NCBI GenBank assembly: GCA_018053685.1
Contig: JAGPKW010000068.1
Location: 1 to 5,127, forward strand
Source of the DNA: Patescibacteria group bacterium
GTDB lineage: Bacteria; Patescibacteriota; Patescibacteriia; JAGPKW01
Direction: 5' to 3'
DNA: 5,127 nucleotides
Shown: piece after piece, positions 1 through 4,500 of the stretch
Layout of the letters: every line of letters begins with the position of its first letter
Numbering within the stretch: position 1 is the stretch's first letter
Made by a program: the position numbers and the translations under genes
Notes under the pieces: model-generated
The model's database searches: none
Told to the model about the DNA's origin: nothing
What the model saw: only the letters and a program-made list of their open reading frames with translations

Positions 1-21
1 TTTTTCTTTTTATATATTTTC

Positions 22-30
22 TGTGGATAA
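22..30 (-). promoter_or_regulatory. Perfect DnaA-box 9-mer (single copy)
   Basis: The + strand reads TGTGGATAA, the exact reverse complement of the consensus DnaA box TTATCCACA. It lies about 30 bp upstream of the -10 element of the small basic protein gene. Only one perfect box is visible in the window, so this is not evidence of an origin. It could be a DnaA-responsive promoter site or a chance match. Confidence 0.4.
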
Positions 31-35
31 ATCAC

Positions 36-64
36 TTCTATACATTGTTTAAAAATGATATAAT
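36..64 (+). promoter_or_regulatory. Extended -10 promoter of the small basic protein gene
   Basis: A consensus TATAAT at 59-64 is preceded by TGA at 56-58, giving an extended -10 (TGnTATAAT). The hexamer at the 17-bp spacer position, TTCTAT at 36-41, is a poor -35 match, which fits an extended -10 promoter that depends little on the -35. Transcription would start near position 71 and give a leader of about 29 nt that contains the palindrome at 84-99. Confidence 0.6.
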
Positions 65-83
65 TTTAATATCTAATTAGTTA

Positions 84-99
84 AGTAATTTAAATTACT
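84..99. repeat. 16-bp perfect palindrome abutting a start codon
   Basis: AGTAATTTAAATTACT is a perfect 8+8 inverted repeat that ends one base before the ATG at 100. As DNA it could be an operator lying in the transcribed leader. As RNA it could form a 6-bp stem with a UUAA loop just upstream of the start codon. A smaller palindrome, CTAATTAG, lies at 73-80. AT-rich DNA makes palindromes commoner, so function is inferred from position only. Confidence 0.45.
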
Positions 100-198
100 A
101 TGCCAACAAAAAAGGTTGCTGCAAAAAAGACAGCAAAAAGAGCTGCTACAAAGAAAGCTGCAAAGAAACCAGCAAAGAAAGCTGCAAAGAAAAGATAA
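100..198 (+). CDS. Small Lys/Ala-rich histone-H1-tail-like basic protein (32 aa)
   Basis: This short open frame runs from ATG to TAA and encodes 32 residues. Apart from Met1, Pro2, Val6 and Pro24 it consists almost entirely of Lys, Arg, Ala and Thr. It contains repeated K-K-A-A and K-K-P-A-K-K units with no acidic or aromatic residue. This composition matches the C-terminal tails of histone H1 and of bacterial H1-like proteins such as Hc1, HctB and AlgP, which bind nucleic acid non-specifically. A nucleoid or RNA-binding role is therefore likely but inferred. It has its own extended -10 promoter, a palindrome directly against its start codon and an intrinsic terminator about 55 bp downstream, so it looks like a complete monocistronic unit. 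No Shine-Dalgarno sequence is visible. A bare tail with no folded domain is unusual. The alternative is a fortuitous purine-rich frame, but the flanking promoter and terminator argue against that. Confidence 0.7.
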   Translation: MPTKKVAAKKTAKRAATKKAAKKPAKKAAKKR

Positions 199-213
199 AT
201 TGTAAAAAGGTTT

Positions 214-245
214 GAATCTAGAAGTCTCTAGGACTTTAAAGATTT
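214..245 (+). other. Two-part RNA hairpin in the 3' UTR of the basic protein gene
   Basis: GAATCT (214-219) can pair with AGATTT (240-245), with one G-U pair. Inside this, AAGTC (222-226) pairs perfectly with GACTT (232-236) around the loop TCTAG. The two stems are separated by a small internal loop (220-221 and 237-239). It lies between the stop codon and the intrinsic terminator. It could protect the transcript 3' end or be the body of a small 3'-UTR-derived RNA; function is not known. Confidence 0.4.
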
Positions 246-253
246 AACAAGAG

Positions 254-282
254 ATCTATCAAAAAGATAGATTTTTTGTTTT
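254..282 (+). terminator. Intrinsic terminator after the small basic protein gene
   Basis: ATCTATC (254-260) pairs perfectly with GATAGAT (266-272) around an AAAAA loop. TTTTTGTTTT (273-282) follows directly. The 7-bp stem is AU-rich, as expected in this genome, but stem, loop and U-tract have the correct geometry. It separates the basic protein gene from the asnS promoter. Confidence 0.8.
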
Positions 283-286
283 ATTA

Positions 287-314
287 TTGTTAAATCATAA
301 AAAAGAGATATAAT
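287..314 (+). promoter_or_regulatory. Promoter of asnS (sigma70 type)
   Basis: The -35 TTGTTA (287-292, 4 of 6 matches) and the -10 TATAAT (309-314, consensus) are 16 bp apart and begin a few bases after the preceding terminator. The predicted start near 321 leaves a leader of about 27 nt before the asnS ATG, with no riboswitch or T-box-sized leader. Confidence 0.65.
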
Positions 315-347
315 AATTATAATTTTTTAACATTAATTCTAAAAAAT

Positions 348-1637
348 ATGGAAAGTATTAAAAACTTAAAAGAATATTTAGGAAAAGAAGTTGAATTAGG
401 TGGCTGGATATATAATTTTAGATCATCTGGGAAAATAATGTTTTTGCAATTAAGAGATGGGAGTGGATTTATACAATGTGTTGTAGAAAAAGAAAAAATT
501 AATGAAGAGAAGTGGAATAATCTACAGAAAATTAATATAGAAGCTTCAATAAAATTAAAAGGAATTGTAAAAGAAGATAAAAGAAGTGAAACAGGTTTTG
601 AAATATCTGTAACAGATTTTGATATCTTAAATTATTCAAATGAAGATTATCCAATTTCAAAAAAAGAACATGGTGTAGATTTCTTAATGGATAATAGACA
701 TTTATGGCTTAGATCTAGAAGACAATGGGCTATACAGAAAATAAGAAATACTGTAATAAATGCAACCTATGAATATTTTCAAAAAGAAGGATTTACAAAA
801 ATAGATTCTCCAATATTAACAGCCAATGCATGTGAAGGAACTACTGAATTATTTAAAATAGACTATTTTGGAAGGCCTGCTTATTTATCTCAATCAGGTC
901 AATTATATCTTGAAGCTGCAATATTTAGTGTTGGAAAATGCTTTGATTTTGGTCCAGTGTTTAGAGCTGAAAAATCAAAAACAAGAAGACACTTAACAGA
1001 GTTCTGGATGATGGATGCTGAAATGGCTTTTTATGATTATATAGACAATATGAGAGTGCAAGAAGAATTAATAACACATATAGTAGAAAAAGTATTAGAA
1101 AATAACAGAAAAGAATTGGAATTATTGGAAAGAAACATAGAACCATTAGAAAAAATAAAACCACCATTTATTGTTAAAACACATGCTGAAGTTGTTAATG
1201 AATTAAGGGTAATGGGATCTGATATAAAAGAATATGATGATATGGGTGGAGATGATGAAACAATGCTTACAAAAAAATATGATAAACCAATATTTGTTAC
1301 AAAATATCCAAAAGAAGTAAAGGCTTTCTATATGAAGCCTGATCCAGATGATCCAAAAAGAGTTTTATGCTCTGATTTACTTGCACCAGAAGGGTATGGA
1401 GAAATAATTGGAGGAAGTCAAAGAGAGGAAGATTATGATAAATTATTAGCAAGAATTAACGAAATGAAATTAGATCCAAAAGTATTTTCTTGGTATCTTG
1501 ATTTAAGAAAATATGGGTCAGTTCCTCATTCTGGATTTGGATACGGTCTTGAAAGAATAGTTGCTTGGATATGTGGACTAGAACACATTAGAGAATCAAT
1601 ACCATTCCCAAGAACATTACAAAGATTAGAGCCATAA
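348..1637 (+). CDS. asnS: Asparagine--tRNA ligase (AsnRS)
   Basis: This cytoplasmic class IIb aminoacyl-tRNA synthetase activates asparagine with ATP and charges tRNA-Asn. Residues 1 to about 105 form the OB-fold anticodon-binding domain, with the family hallmark R-S-S-G-K-I-x-F-L-Q-L-R-D-G at about 25-38. Residues from about 120 to 429 form the catalytic core. The SQSGQLYLE stretch (181-189) and C-E-G-T-T-E-L-F (162-169) favour AsnRS over AspRS. Motif 2 carries FRAE (205-208) and the following D-A-E (223-225). GEIIGGSQRE lies at 351-360, and motif 3 GFGYGLER at 396-403 ends with the ATP-binding Arg. At 429 residues it matches the usual bacterial length (about 430-466), so it is complete. It has its own promoter and no Shine-Dalgarno sequence; the start context is AAAAAATATGG. 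Its presence implies direct Asn charging rather than sole reliance on the GatCAB amidation route. It precedes the alpha operon where secY, adk and map are more usual. Confidence 0.96.
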   Translation: MESIKNLKEYLGKEVELGGWIYNFRSSGKIMFLQLRDGSGFIQCVVEKEKINEEKWNNLQKINIEASIKLKGIVKEDKRSETGFEISVTDFDILNYSNEDYPISKKEHGVDFLMDNRHLWLRSRRQWAIQKIRNTVINATYEYFQKEGFTKIDSPILTANACEGTTELFKIDYFGRPAYLSQSGQLYLEAAIFSVGKCFDFGPVFRAEKSKTRRHLTEFWMMDAEMAFYDYIDNMRVQEELITHIVEKVLENNRKELELLERNIEPLEKIKPPFIVKTHAEVVNELRVMGSDIKEYDDMGGDDETMLTKKYDKPIFVTKYPKEVKAFYMKPDPDDPKRVLCSDLLAPEGYGEIIGGSQREEDYDKLLARINEMKLDPKVFSWYLDLRKYGSVPHSGFGYGLERIVAWICGLEHIRESIPFPRTLQRLEP

Positions 1638-1645
1638 TTAAAAAT

Positions 1646-1674
1646 TTGACGTATTAAAAAATATATAATATAAT
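1646..1674 (+). promoter_or_regulatory. Strong promoter of the infA/alpha operon
   Basis: The -35 TTGACG (1646-1651, 5 of 6 matches) and the -10 TATAAT (1669-1674, perfect) have the optimal 17-bp spacer. A second TATAAT (1664-1669) overlaps the first but has a poor spacing. Transcription would start near 1681, so the hairpin at 1684-1698 would sit at the extreme 5' end of the mRNA. This is the best promoter in the window, as expected for a ribosomal protein operon. Confidence 0.75.
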
Positions 1675-1683
1675 TATTTTGTT

Positions 1684-1706
1684 AGCCAAAATATGGCTCT
1701 TTTATT
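1684..1706 (+). terminator. Short terminator-like hairpin between asnS and infA
   Basis: AGCCA (1684-1688) pairs with TGGCT (1694-1698) around an AAATA loop, followed by CTTTTATT. The 5-bp stem and interrupted U-tract make it a modest terminator for asnS. Because the infA promoter would start transcription near 1681, the same hairpin would also cap the 5' end of the infA mRNA. The asnS 3' end, AGAGCCAT (1628-1635), is perfectly complementary to ATGGCTCT (1693-1700), so asnS read-through RNA could form an alternative 8-bp stem. Confidence 0.45.
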
Positions 1707-1711
1707 ATAAT
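1706..1711 (+). promoter_or_regulatory. Possible second -10 element close to infA
   Basis: A perfect TATAAT lies 13 bp before the infA ATG. TAGCCA (1683-1688, 4 of 6 matches) is 17 bp upstream as a possible -35. A start near 1718 would leave only about 7 nt of leader, a nearly leaderless infA mRNA. TATAAT is frequent in AT-rich DNA, so this is weak. Confidence 0.25.
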
Positions 1712-1724
1712 AGTCATTCAAACA

Positions 1725-1943
1725 ATGAGTTCTAAAAATAATTTTATAGAAGTAGAGGGAATAATAACAGAATTATTACCAGCAACAACTTTTAAAGTTA
1801 GTATTAATGGTAATAAAACTATTATTGCATATCTATGTGGAAAGATGAGAAAAAACAATATAAAACTTATTGTTGGAGATAAAGTAAAACTCCAAATTAG
1901 TCCATATGACCTTGAGAGAGGTAGGATTATATATAGAGTTTAA
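1725..1943 (+). CDS. infA: Translation initiation factor IF-1
   Basis: IF-1 binds the 30S A site during initiation and works with IF-2 and IF-3. The 72-residue product has the family's exact size and a single S1-like OB fold. Recognisable blocks are G-x-I-x-E-L-L-P-A-T-x-F-K-V (about 12-25), C-G-K-M-R-K-N (38-44), G-D-K-V (51-54) and the diagnostic ending SPYDLERGRIIYR (59-71). The ATG at 1725 gives the normal N-terminus. There is no Shine-Dalgarno; the preceding bases are TCATTCAAACA. infA leads the alpha operon here, directly after the strong promoter at 1646-1674. A 76-bp gap with an additional promoter separates it from rpmJ. Confidence 0.97.
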   Translation: MSSKNNFIEVEGIITELLPATTFKVSINGNKTIIAYLCGKMRKNNIKLIVGDKVKLQISPYDLERGRIIYRV

Positions 1944-1954
1944 TTTTACACATA

Positions 1955-1983
1955 TTGATTTCTCTTAGAAATTAGTGTATAAT
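1955..1983 (+). promoter_or_regulatory. Internal promoter upstream of rpmJ, with a dyad in its spacer
   Basis: TTGATT (1955-1960, 4 of 6 matches) and TATAAT (1978-1983, perfect) are 17 bp apart. The expected start near 1990 gives a leader of about 30 nt to rpmJ. ATTTCT (1958-1963) and AGAAAT (1967-1972) form an inverted repeat with a 3-bp centre that occupies the -35 end of the spacer, so it could serve as an operator. This would let rpmJ-to-rplM be transcribed apart from infA. Confidence 0.55.
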
Positions 1984-2019
1984 TTTGTTCTGTTGAATTT
2001 TTAAATATAAAATAAAATT

Positions 2020-2133
2020 ATGAAAGTAAAAGCATCTGTAAAAAAGATCTGCAAAAATTGTAGAGTTATAAGAAGAAAAGGAAGAGTTTGGATAATATGT
2101 GATAATCCAAAACATAAACAAAGACAAGGATAA
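2020..2133 (+). CDS. rpmJ: 50S ribosomal protein L36 (bL36), zinc-binding form
   Basis: This 37-residue protein is full length for L36, the smallest large-subunit protein. It starts MKVKASVKKICKNC and ends with the diagnostic N-P-K-H-K-Q-R-Q-G. The zinc ribbon is intact: Cys11, Cys14, Cys27 and His32 give the C-x2-C-x12-C-x4-H pattern, so this is the zinc-dependent (C+) paralogue type. It sits in its usual place between infA and rpsM, 37 bp before rpsM. No Shine-Dalgarno is visible before the ATG; the upstream bases are ATAAAATAAAATT. Confidence 0.96.
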   Translation: MKVKASVKKICKNCRVIRRKGRVWIICDNPKHKQRQG

Positions 2134-2170
2134 CTTGTTAATTTTTAATATAATAAGAATAAAAAATAAT

Positions 2171-2551
2171 ATGATTCGTATCGCTGGTGTAATTTTACCA
2201 AACAACAAAAGAATAGAAATTGCTTTAACTTATATATATGGGATAGGACTTACAAGATCACAACAAATTCTAAAGGAAGCAGGTGTTGATCCAAATATAA
2301 GAACTAAAGATCTTACAGAAGAGCAAGCTACTGCTATACGTAATTTAGTTTCTAAATATAAAGTTGAAGGTGATCTAAAGAAAGAAATTGCAAAAAATAT
2401 AAACATAATGAAAGAAATTAATTGTTATAAAGGTCAAAGACATGCAAAACATTTACCTGTAAGAGGCCAAAGAACAAAAACAAATTCAAGAACTGTAAGA
2501 GGCAATAAGAGAATGAGCACTATAAGTGGAAAAATTAAAGAAAAGAAATAA
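2171..2551 (+). CDS. rpsM: 30S ribosomal protein S13 (uS13)
   Basis: S13 sits in the head of the 30S subunit and contacts the P-site tRNA and the L5 bridge. The 126-residue product has the usual length of about 120. I chose the ATG at 2171 over an in-frame one at 2099 because it gives the standard opening M-I-R-I-A-G-V-x-L-P, and the earlier one would overlap rpmJ. The helix-hairpin-helix segment Y-I-Y-G-I-G-L-T-R-S is at 21-30. The rRNA-binding motif (Y-K-G-Q-R-H-A-K-H-L-P-V-R-G-Q-R-T-K-T-N) is at about 86-105. The Lys-rich end, GKIKEKK, is the family's tRNA-contacting tail. No Shine-Dalgarno; the leader is AATAAAAAATAAT. Confidence 0.97.
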   Translation: MIRIAGVILPNNKRIEIALTYIYGIGLTRSQQILKEAGVDPNIRTKDLTEEQATAIRNLVSKYKVEGDLKKEIAKNINIMKEINCYKGQRHAKHLPVRGQRTKTNSRTVRGNKRMSTISGKIKEKK

Positions 2552-2573
2552 TAAAATAAATATAAATAAAAAT

Positions 2574-2984
2574 ATGGCAGAAGAAAAAGCTAAAACTGCT
2601 AAAAAACATACTAAAGGAAAAAAGAAAACATCAAAGTTTATAAAACGTGGCATTATACATATAAATGCAACATATAATAATACTATAATTTCTATTTCTG
2701 ATATGACTGGGAATGTAGTATTATGGGCATCAGCCGGGAAAGCTGGTTTTAAAGGACCTAAAAAAGCTACTCCATTTGCTGCTACTACAATAGTTGAAGA
2801 GCTTTGTTCTAAAGCTAAAGCTATTGGTTTTGAAGAAGCTGCTGTTGAAGTAAAAGGTGTTGGTTTAGGAAGAGACGCAGCTATAAGAGCTTTTAATACA
2901 AATGGAATTAACATCATTTCTATAAAAGATATAACTCCTATTCCTCATAATGGTTGTAGGAAGAAAAAACCAAGAAGAGTATAA
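2574..2984 (+). CDS. rpsK: 30S ribosomal protein S11 (uS11)
   Basis: S11 is a platform protein of the 30S subunit, next to the E site and the anti-Shine-Dalgarno end of 16S rRNA. The 136-residue product is near the usual 129. The ATG at 2574 was chosen over an in-frame one at 2526, because the longer form would overlap rpsM and add a meaningless Asn/Lys stretch. The N-terminal ~24 residues are Lys-rich. The core begins at G-I-I-H-I-N-A-T-Y-N-N-T-I (26-38) and includes S-A-G-x-x-G-F-K-G (53-61), the loop G-V-G-L-G-R-D-A-A-I-R-A (95-106) and the C-terminal I-P-H-N-G-C-R-x-K-K-P-R-R-V. The start has no Shine-Dalgarno but carries TAAATAAAAATATGG, shared base for base with rpsD. Confidence 0.97.
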   Translation: MAEEKAKTAKKHTKGKKKTSKFIKRGIIHINATYNNTIISISDMTGNVVLWASAGKAGFKGPKKATPFAATTIVEELCSKAKAIGFEEAAVEVKGVGLGRDAAIRAFNTNGINIISIKDITPIPHNGCRKKKPRRV

Positions 2985-3004
2985 TAATATAAGTAAATAA
3001 AAAT

Positions 3005-3634
3005 ATGGAAAGAAAATCACAATCAAAATGTACACAATGCAGGAGAGAAGGTAAAAAGCTATTTTTAAAGGGTGAAAAATGCTATTCCCCTAAATGCCCT
3101 ATGATAAAAAGAAACTTTGTCCCAGGAGTTCGTGGTAAAACTAGCGGAAGAAGGTTAACAGATTATGGAGAAAGATTTAGAGCAAAACAGCAGTGCAAAA
3201 AATATTATGGGCTTAGAGAATCTATGTTCAAAAAATATTTTAAAATAGCACAACAAACTCCAGGAAATACTGGAGATAATTTGCTTATATTATTAGAAAA
3301 AAGATTGGATAATATTGTATATGCAAGCAATATTTTCCCATCTAGAGCAATGGCGAGACAGGTTGTATCTCATAAATTAGTCTATGTAAACGGTAAAAGA
3401 GTTGATGTCCCTTCATATAAAGTAAAAATAGGCGATGTAATAACATTTAAATTCTCTGATAAAATGCAAAAGAGATTAGACGAATATTCTAGAACAAAGA
3501 AAAATGCTATAGAAAATGATCATGTATATTATGATAAAGACAAAAAAGAATTAAAAGTTTTAAGAGATCCTGATATTACAGCTATAAAACAGAATATAGA
3601 TGTTAAGTTGATTGTTGAATTTTATTCTAAATAA
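3005..3634 (+). CDS. rpsD: 30S ribosomal protein S4 (uS4), zinc-binding form
   Basis: S4 nucleates 30S body assembly by binding the 16S 5' domain, and lies at the mRNA entry. The 209-residue product has the normal length. An N-terminal zinc site is present: Cys9, Cys12, Cys26 and Cys31 (C-x2-C-x13-C-x4-C), the C+ form known from Thermus and many CPR genomes. The conserved Y-G-L-R-E-S stretch follows at about 68-73. The S4 RNA-binding domain spans about 98-160, with R-L-D-N-I-V-Y, the S-R-x-x-A-R-Q-x-V-S-H block and L-V-Y-V-N-G-K-R-V. In E. coli S4 represses the alpha operon by binding the rpsM leader. Co-location here is compatible with that, but I see no clear pseudoknot. No Shine-Dalgarno; the start context is TAAATAAAAATATGG. 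Confidence 0.97.
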   Translation: MERKSQSKCTQCRREGKKLFLKGEKCYSPKCPMIKRNFVPGVRGKTSGRRLTDYGERFRAKQQCKKYYGLRESMFKKYFKIAQQTPGNTGDNLLILLEKRLDNIVYASNIFPSRAMARQVVSHKLVYVNGKRVDVPSYKVKIGDVITFKFSDKMQKRLDEYSRTKKNAIENDHVYYDKDKKELKVLRDPDITAIKQNIDVKLIVEFYSK

Positions 3635-3653
3635 TAAAAATTAATTAAAAAAT

Positions 3654-3658
3654 GAAGG
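3654..3658 (+). promoter_or_regulatory. Shine-Dalgarno-like site of rpoA (the only one in the operon)
   Basis: GAAGG lies 7 nt before the rpoA ATG at 3666. Every other start in the window has only A/T-rich sequence upstream. It overlaps a 5-codon open frame (3652-3669, M-K-V-I-I-stop) whose TGA overlaps the rpoA start as ATGA, so GAAGG may simply be part of that frame. Confidence 0.5.
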
Positions 3659-3665
3659 TAATAAT

Positions 3666-4487
3666 ATGACAAATAATATTTTTTTACCAGAAAAATTTCA
3701 AATAGTAGAAGATAAAAATGACCCATATTCTTTAGAACTAAGTTTTGAACCTTGTGCTCCAGGGTATGGTTTAACAATTGGTAATGCTCTAAGAAGAATA
3801 CTTTTATCATCTCTTGTGGGAGGAGCAGTATTTGCTATAAAAATAAAAGGCGTAAAACATGAATTTGATACAATAGATGGGATAAAAGAAGACGCAATAG
3901 AAATAATTCTTAATATTAAAAAATTAATATTAAAAATTCATACAGATAATGTTGTTATACTTGAATTAAAAAAGAAAGGGAAAGGAGATGTTTTAGCTTC
4001 TGATATAAAGGTAAATGCTGATATTGATATTATAAACTCTAATTTAAAAATTGCTACAATAACAGATGAAAATGCAGAATTGGATATTAAATTTTGGGTC
4101 AGGAATGGAATAGGATTTTATCCAACAGAAAATAGAAAAGAAAAAATAGATGAAGTTGGAGTTATATCAATAGATGCTAATTTCAATCCAATAATACTTG
4201 CAAATTTTAGAGTTGAAAAAACTAGAGTTGGGGATATTGTAGATCTAGACAAAGTAATATTAACTGTTAAGACCAACGGGTCAATAGGACCAAGAAAAGC
4301 AATTAAAGATTCTTTAAATATATTAATAAATAATCTAGAATTAATAAGAGAAAACGTAAATGAAAAAGATGATAAAGAATCTATTACAAAAAATAAAGTA
4401 GCAAAAGAAAAGCCTAAGAAAGAAAAAGAAGCAAAGAAAAAATCAGCTACTAAAAAAACTACAACAGCAAAAAAATCTAAGAAATAG
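3666..4487 (+). CDS. rpoA: RNA polymerase alpha subunit lacking the C-terminal domain
   Basis: The alpha subunit dimerises and scaffolds assembly of beta and beta'. The 273-residue product has a clear N-terminal domain to about residue 228. The dimerisation and beta-contact motif T-I-G-N-A-L-R-R-I-L-L-S-S-L is at 37-50. G-V-K-H-E-F-D-T-I-D-G-I-K-E-D (62-76) and D-L-D-K-V-I-L-T-V-K-T-N-G-S-I (193-207) follow. Family members are usually about 310-330 residues because of a C-terminal helix-hairpin-helix domain that binds UP elements and activators. Here residues 229-273 are instead a low-complexity tail with 18 Lys in 45, ending S-A-T-K-K-T-T-T-A-K-K-S-K-K. Only 13 bp separate the stop from rplQ, so no shifted C-terminal domain is hidden downstream. 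It is the only gene here ending in TAG. Confidence 0.95.
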   Translation: MTNNIFLPEKFQIVEDKNDPYSLELSFEPCAPGYGLTIGNALRRILLSSLVGGAVFAIKIKGVKHEFDTIDGIKEDAIEIILNIKKLILKIHTDNVVILELKKKGKGDVLASDIKVNADIDIINSNLKIATITDENAELDIKFWVRNGIGFYPTENRKEKIDEVGVISIDANFNPIILANFRVEKTRVGDIVDLDKVILTVKTNGSIGPRKAIKDSLNILINNLELIRENVNEKDDKESITKNKVAKEKPKKEKEAKKKSATKKTTTAKKSKK

Positions 4488-4500
4488 TTAATAAACGAAA

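Noticed and set aside
961..1167. 68-residue hydrophobic minus-strand frame inside asnS
   Set aside because: It lies antisense to a highly conserved AsnRS region. Phe/Leu/Ile richness comes from reading A-rich coding DNA backwards, and no family is recognisable.
2149..2154. TATAAT in the rpmJ-rpsM gap as a promoter
   Set aside because: No acceptable -35 lies at 16-18 bp; the nearby TTGTTA is only 8 bp away. TATAAT is common by chance in this DNA.
2134..2157. 7-bp hairpin (CTTGTTA with TAATAAG, one G-U pair, 10-nt loop) in the rpsM leader as an S4-binding site
   Set aside because: The stem is almost all A-U and no pseudoknot partner like that of the E. coli alpha leader is visible, so it cannot be told apart from chance.
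1972..2208. 78-residue minus-strand frame across rpmJ and the rpsM start
   Set aside because: It is antisense to L36 and S13, and its hydrophobic character is explained by the complement of Lys-rich codons.
2526..2573. N-terminal extension of S11 starting at 2526
   Set aside because: The extra 16 residues overlap rpsM and lack family similarity, and ATG 2574 has the start context shared with rpsD.
2486..2917. 143-residue minus-strand frame opposite rpsK
   Set aside because: It is a mirror of the S11 reading frame with no recognisable domain; S11 is unquestionable on the + strand.
3622..3810. 62-residue minus-strand frame over the rpsD-rpoA junction
   Set aside because: It is antisense to the conserved start of RpoA, and its Tyr/Leu/Phe-rich composition is typical of an AT-rich shadow frame.
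3910..3936. Two direct copies of TTAATATTAAAAA 14 bp apart
   Set aside because: They lie inside rpoA and encode the conserved I-L-N-I-K-K-L-I-L-K segment, so they reflect AT-rich codon use and not a mobile or regulatory repeat.
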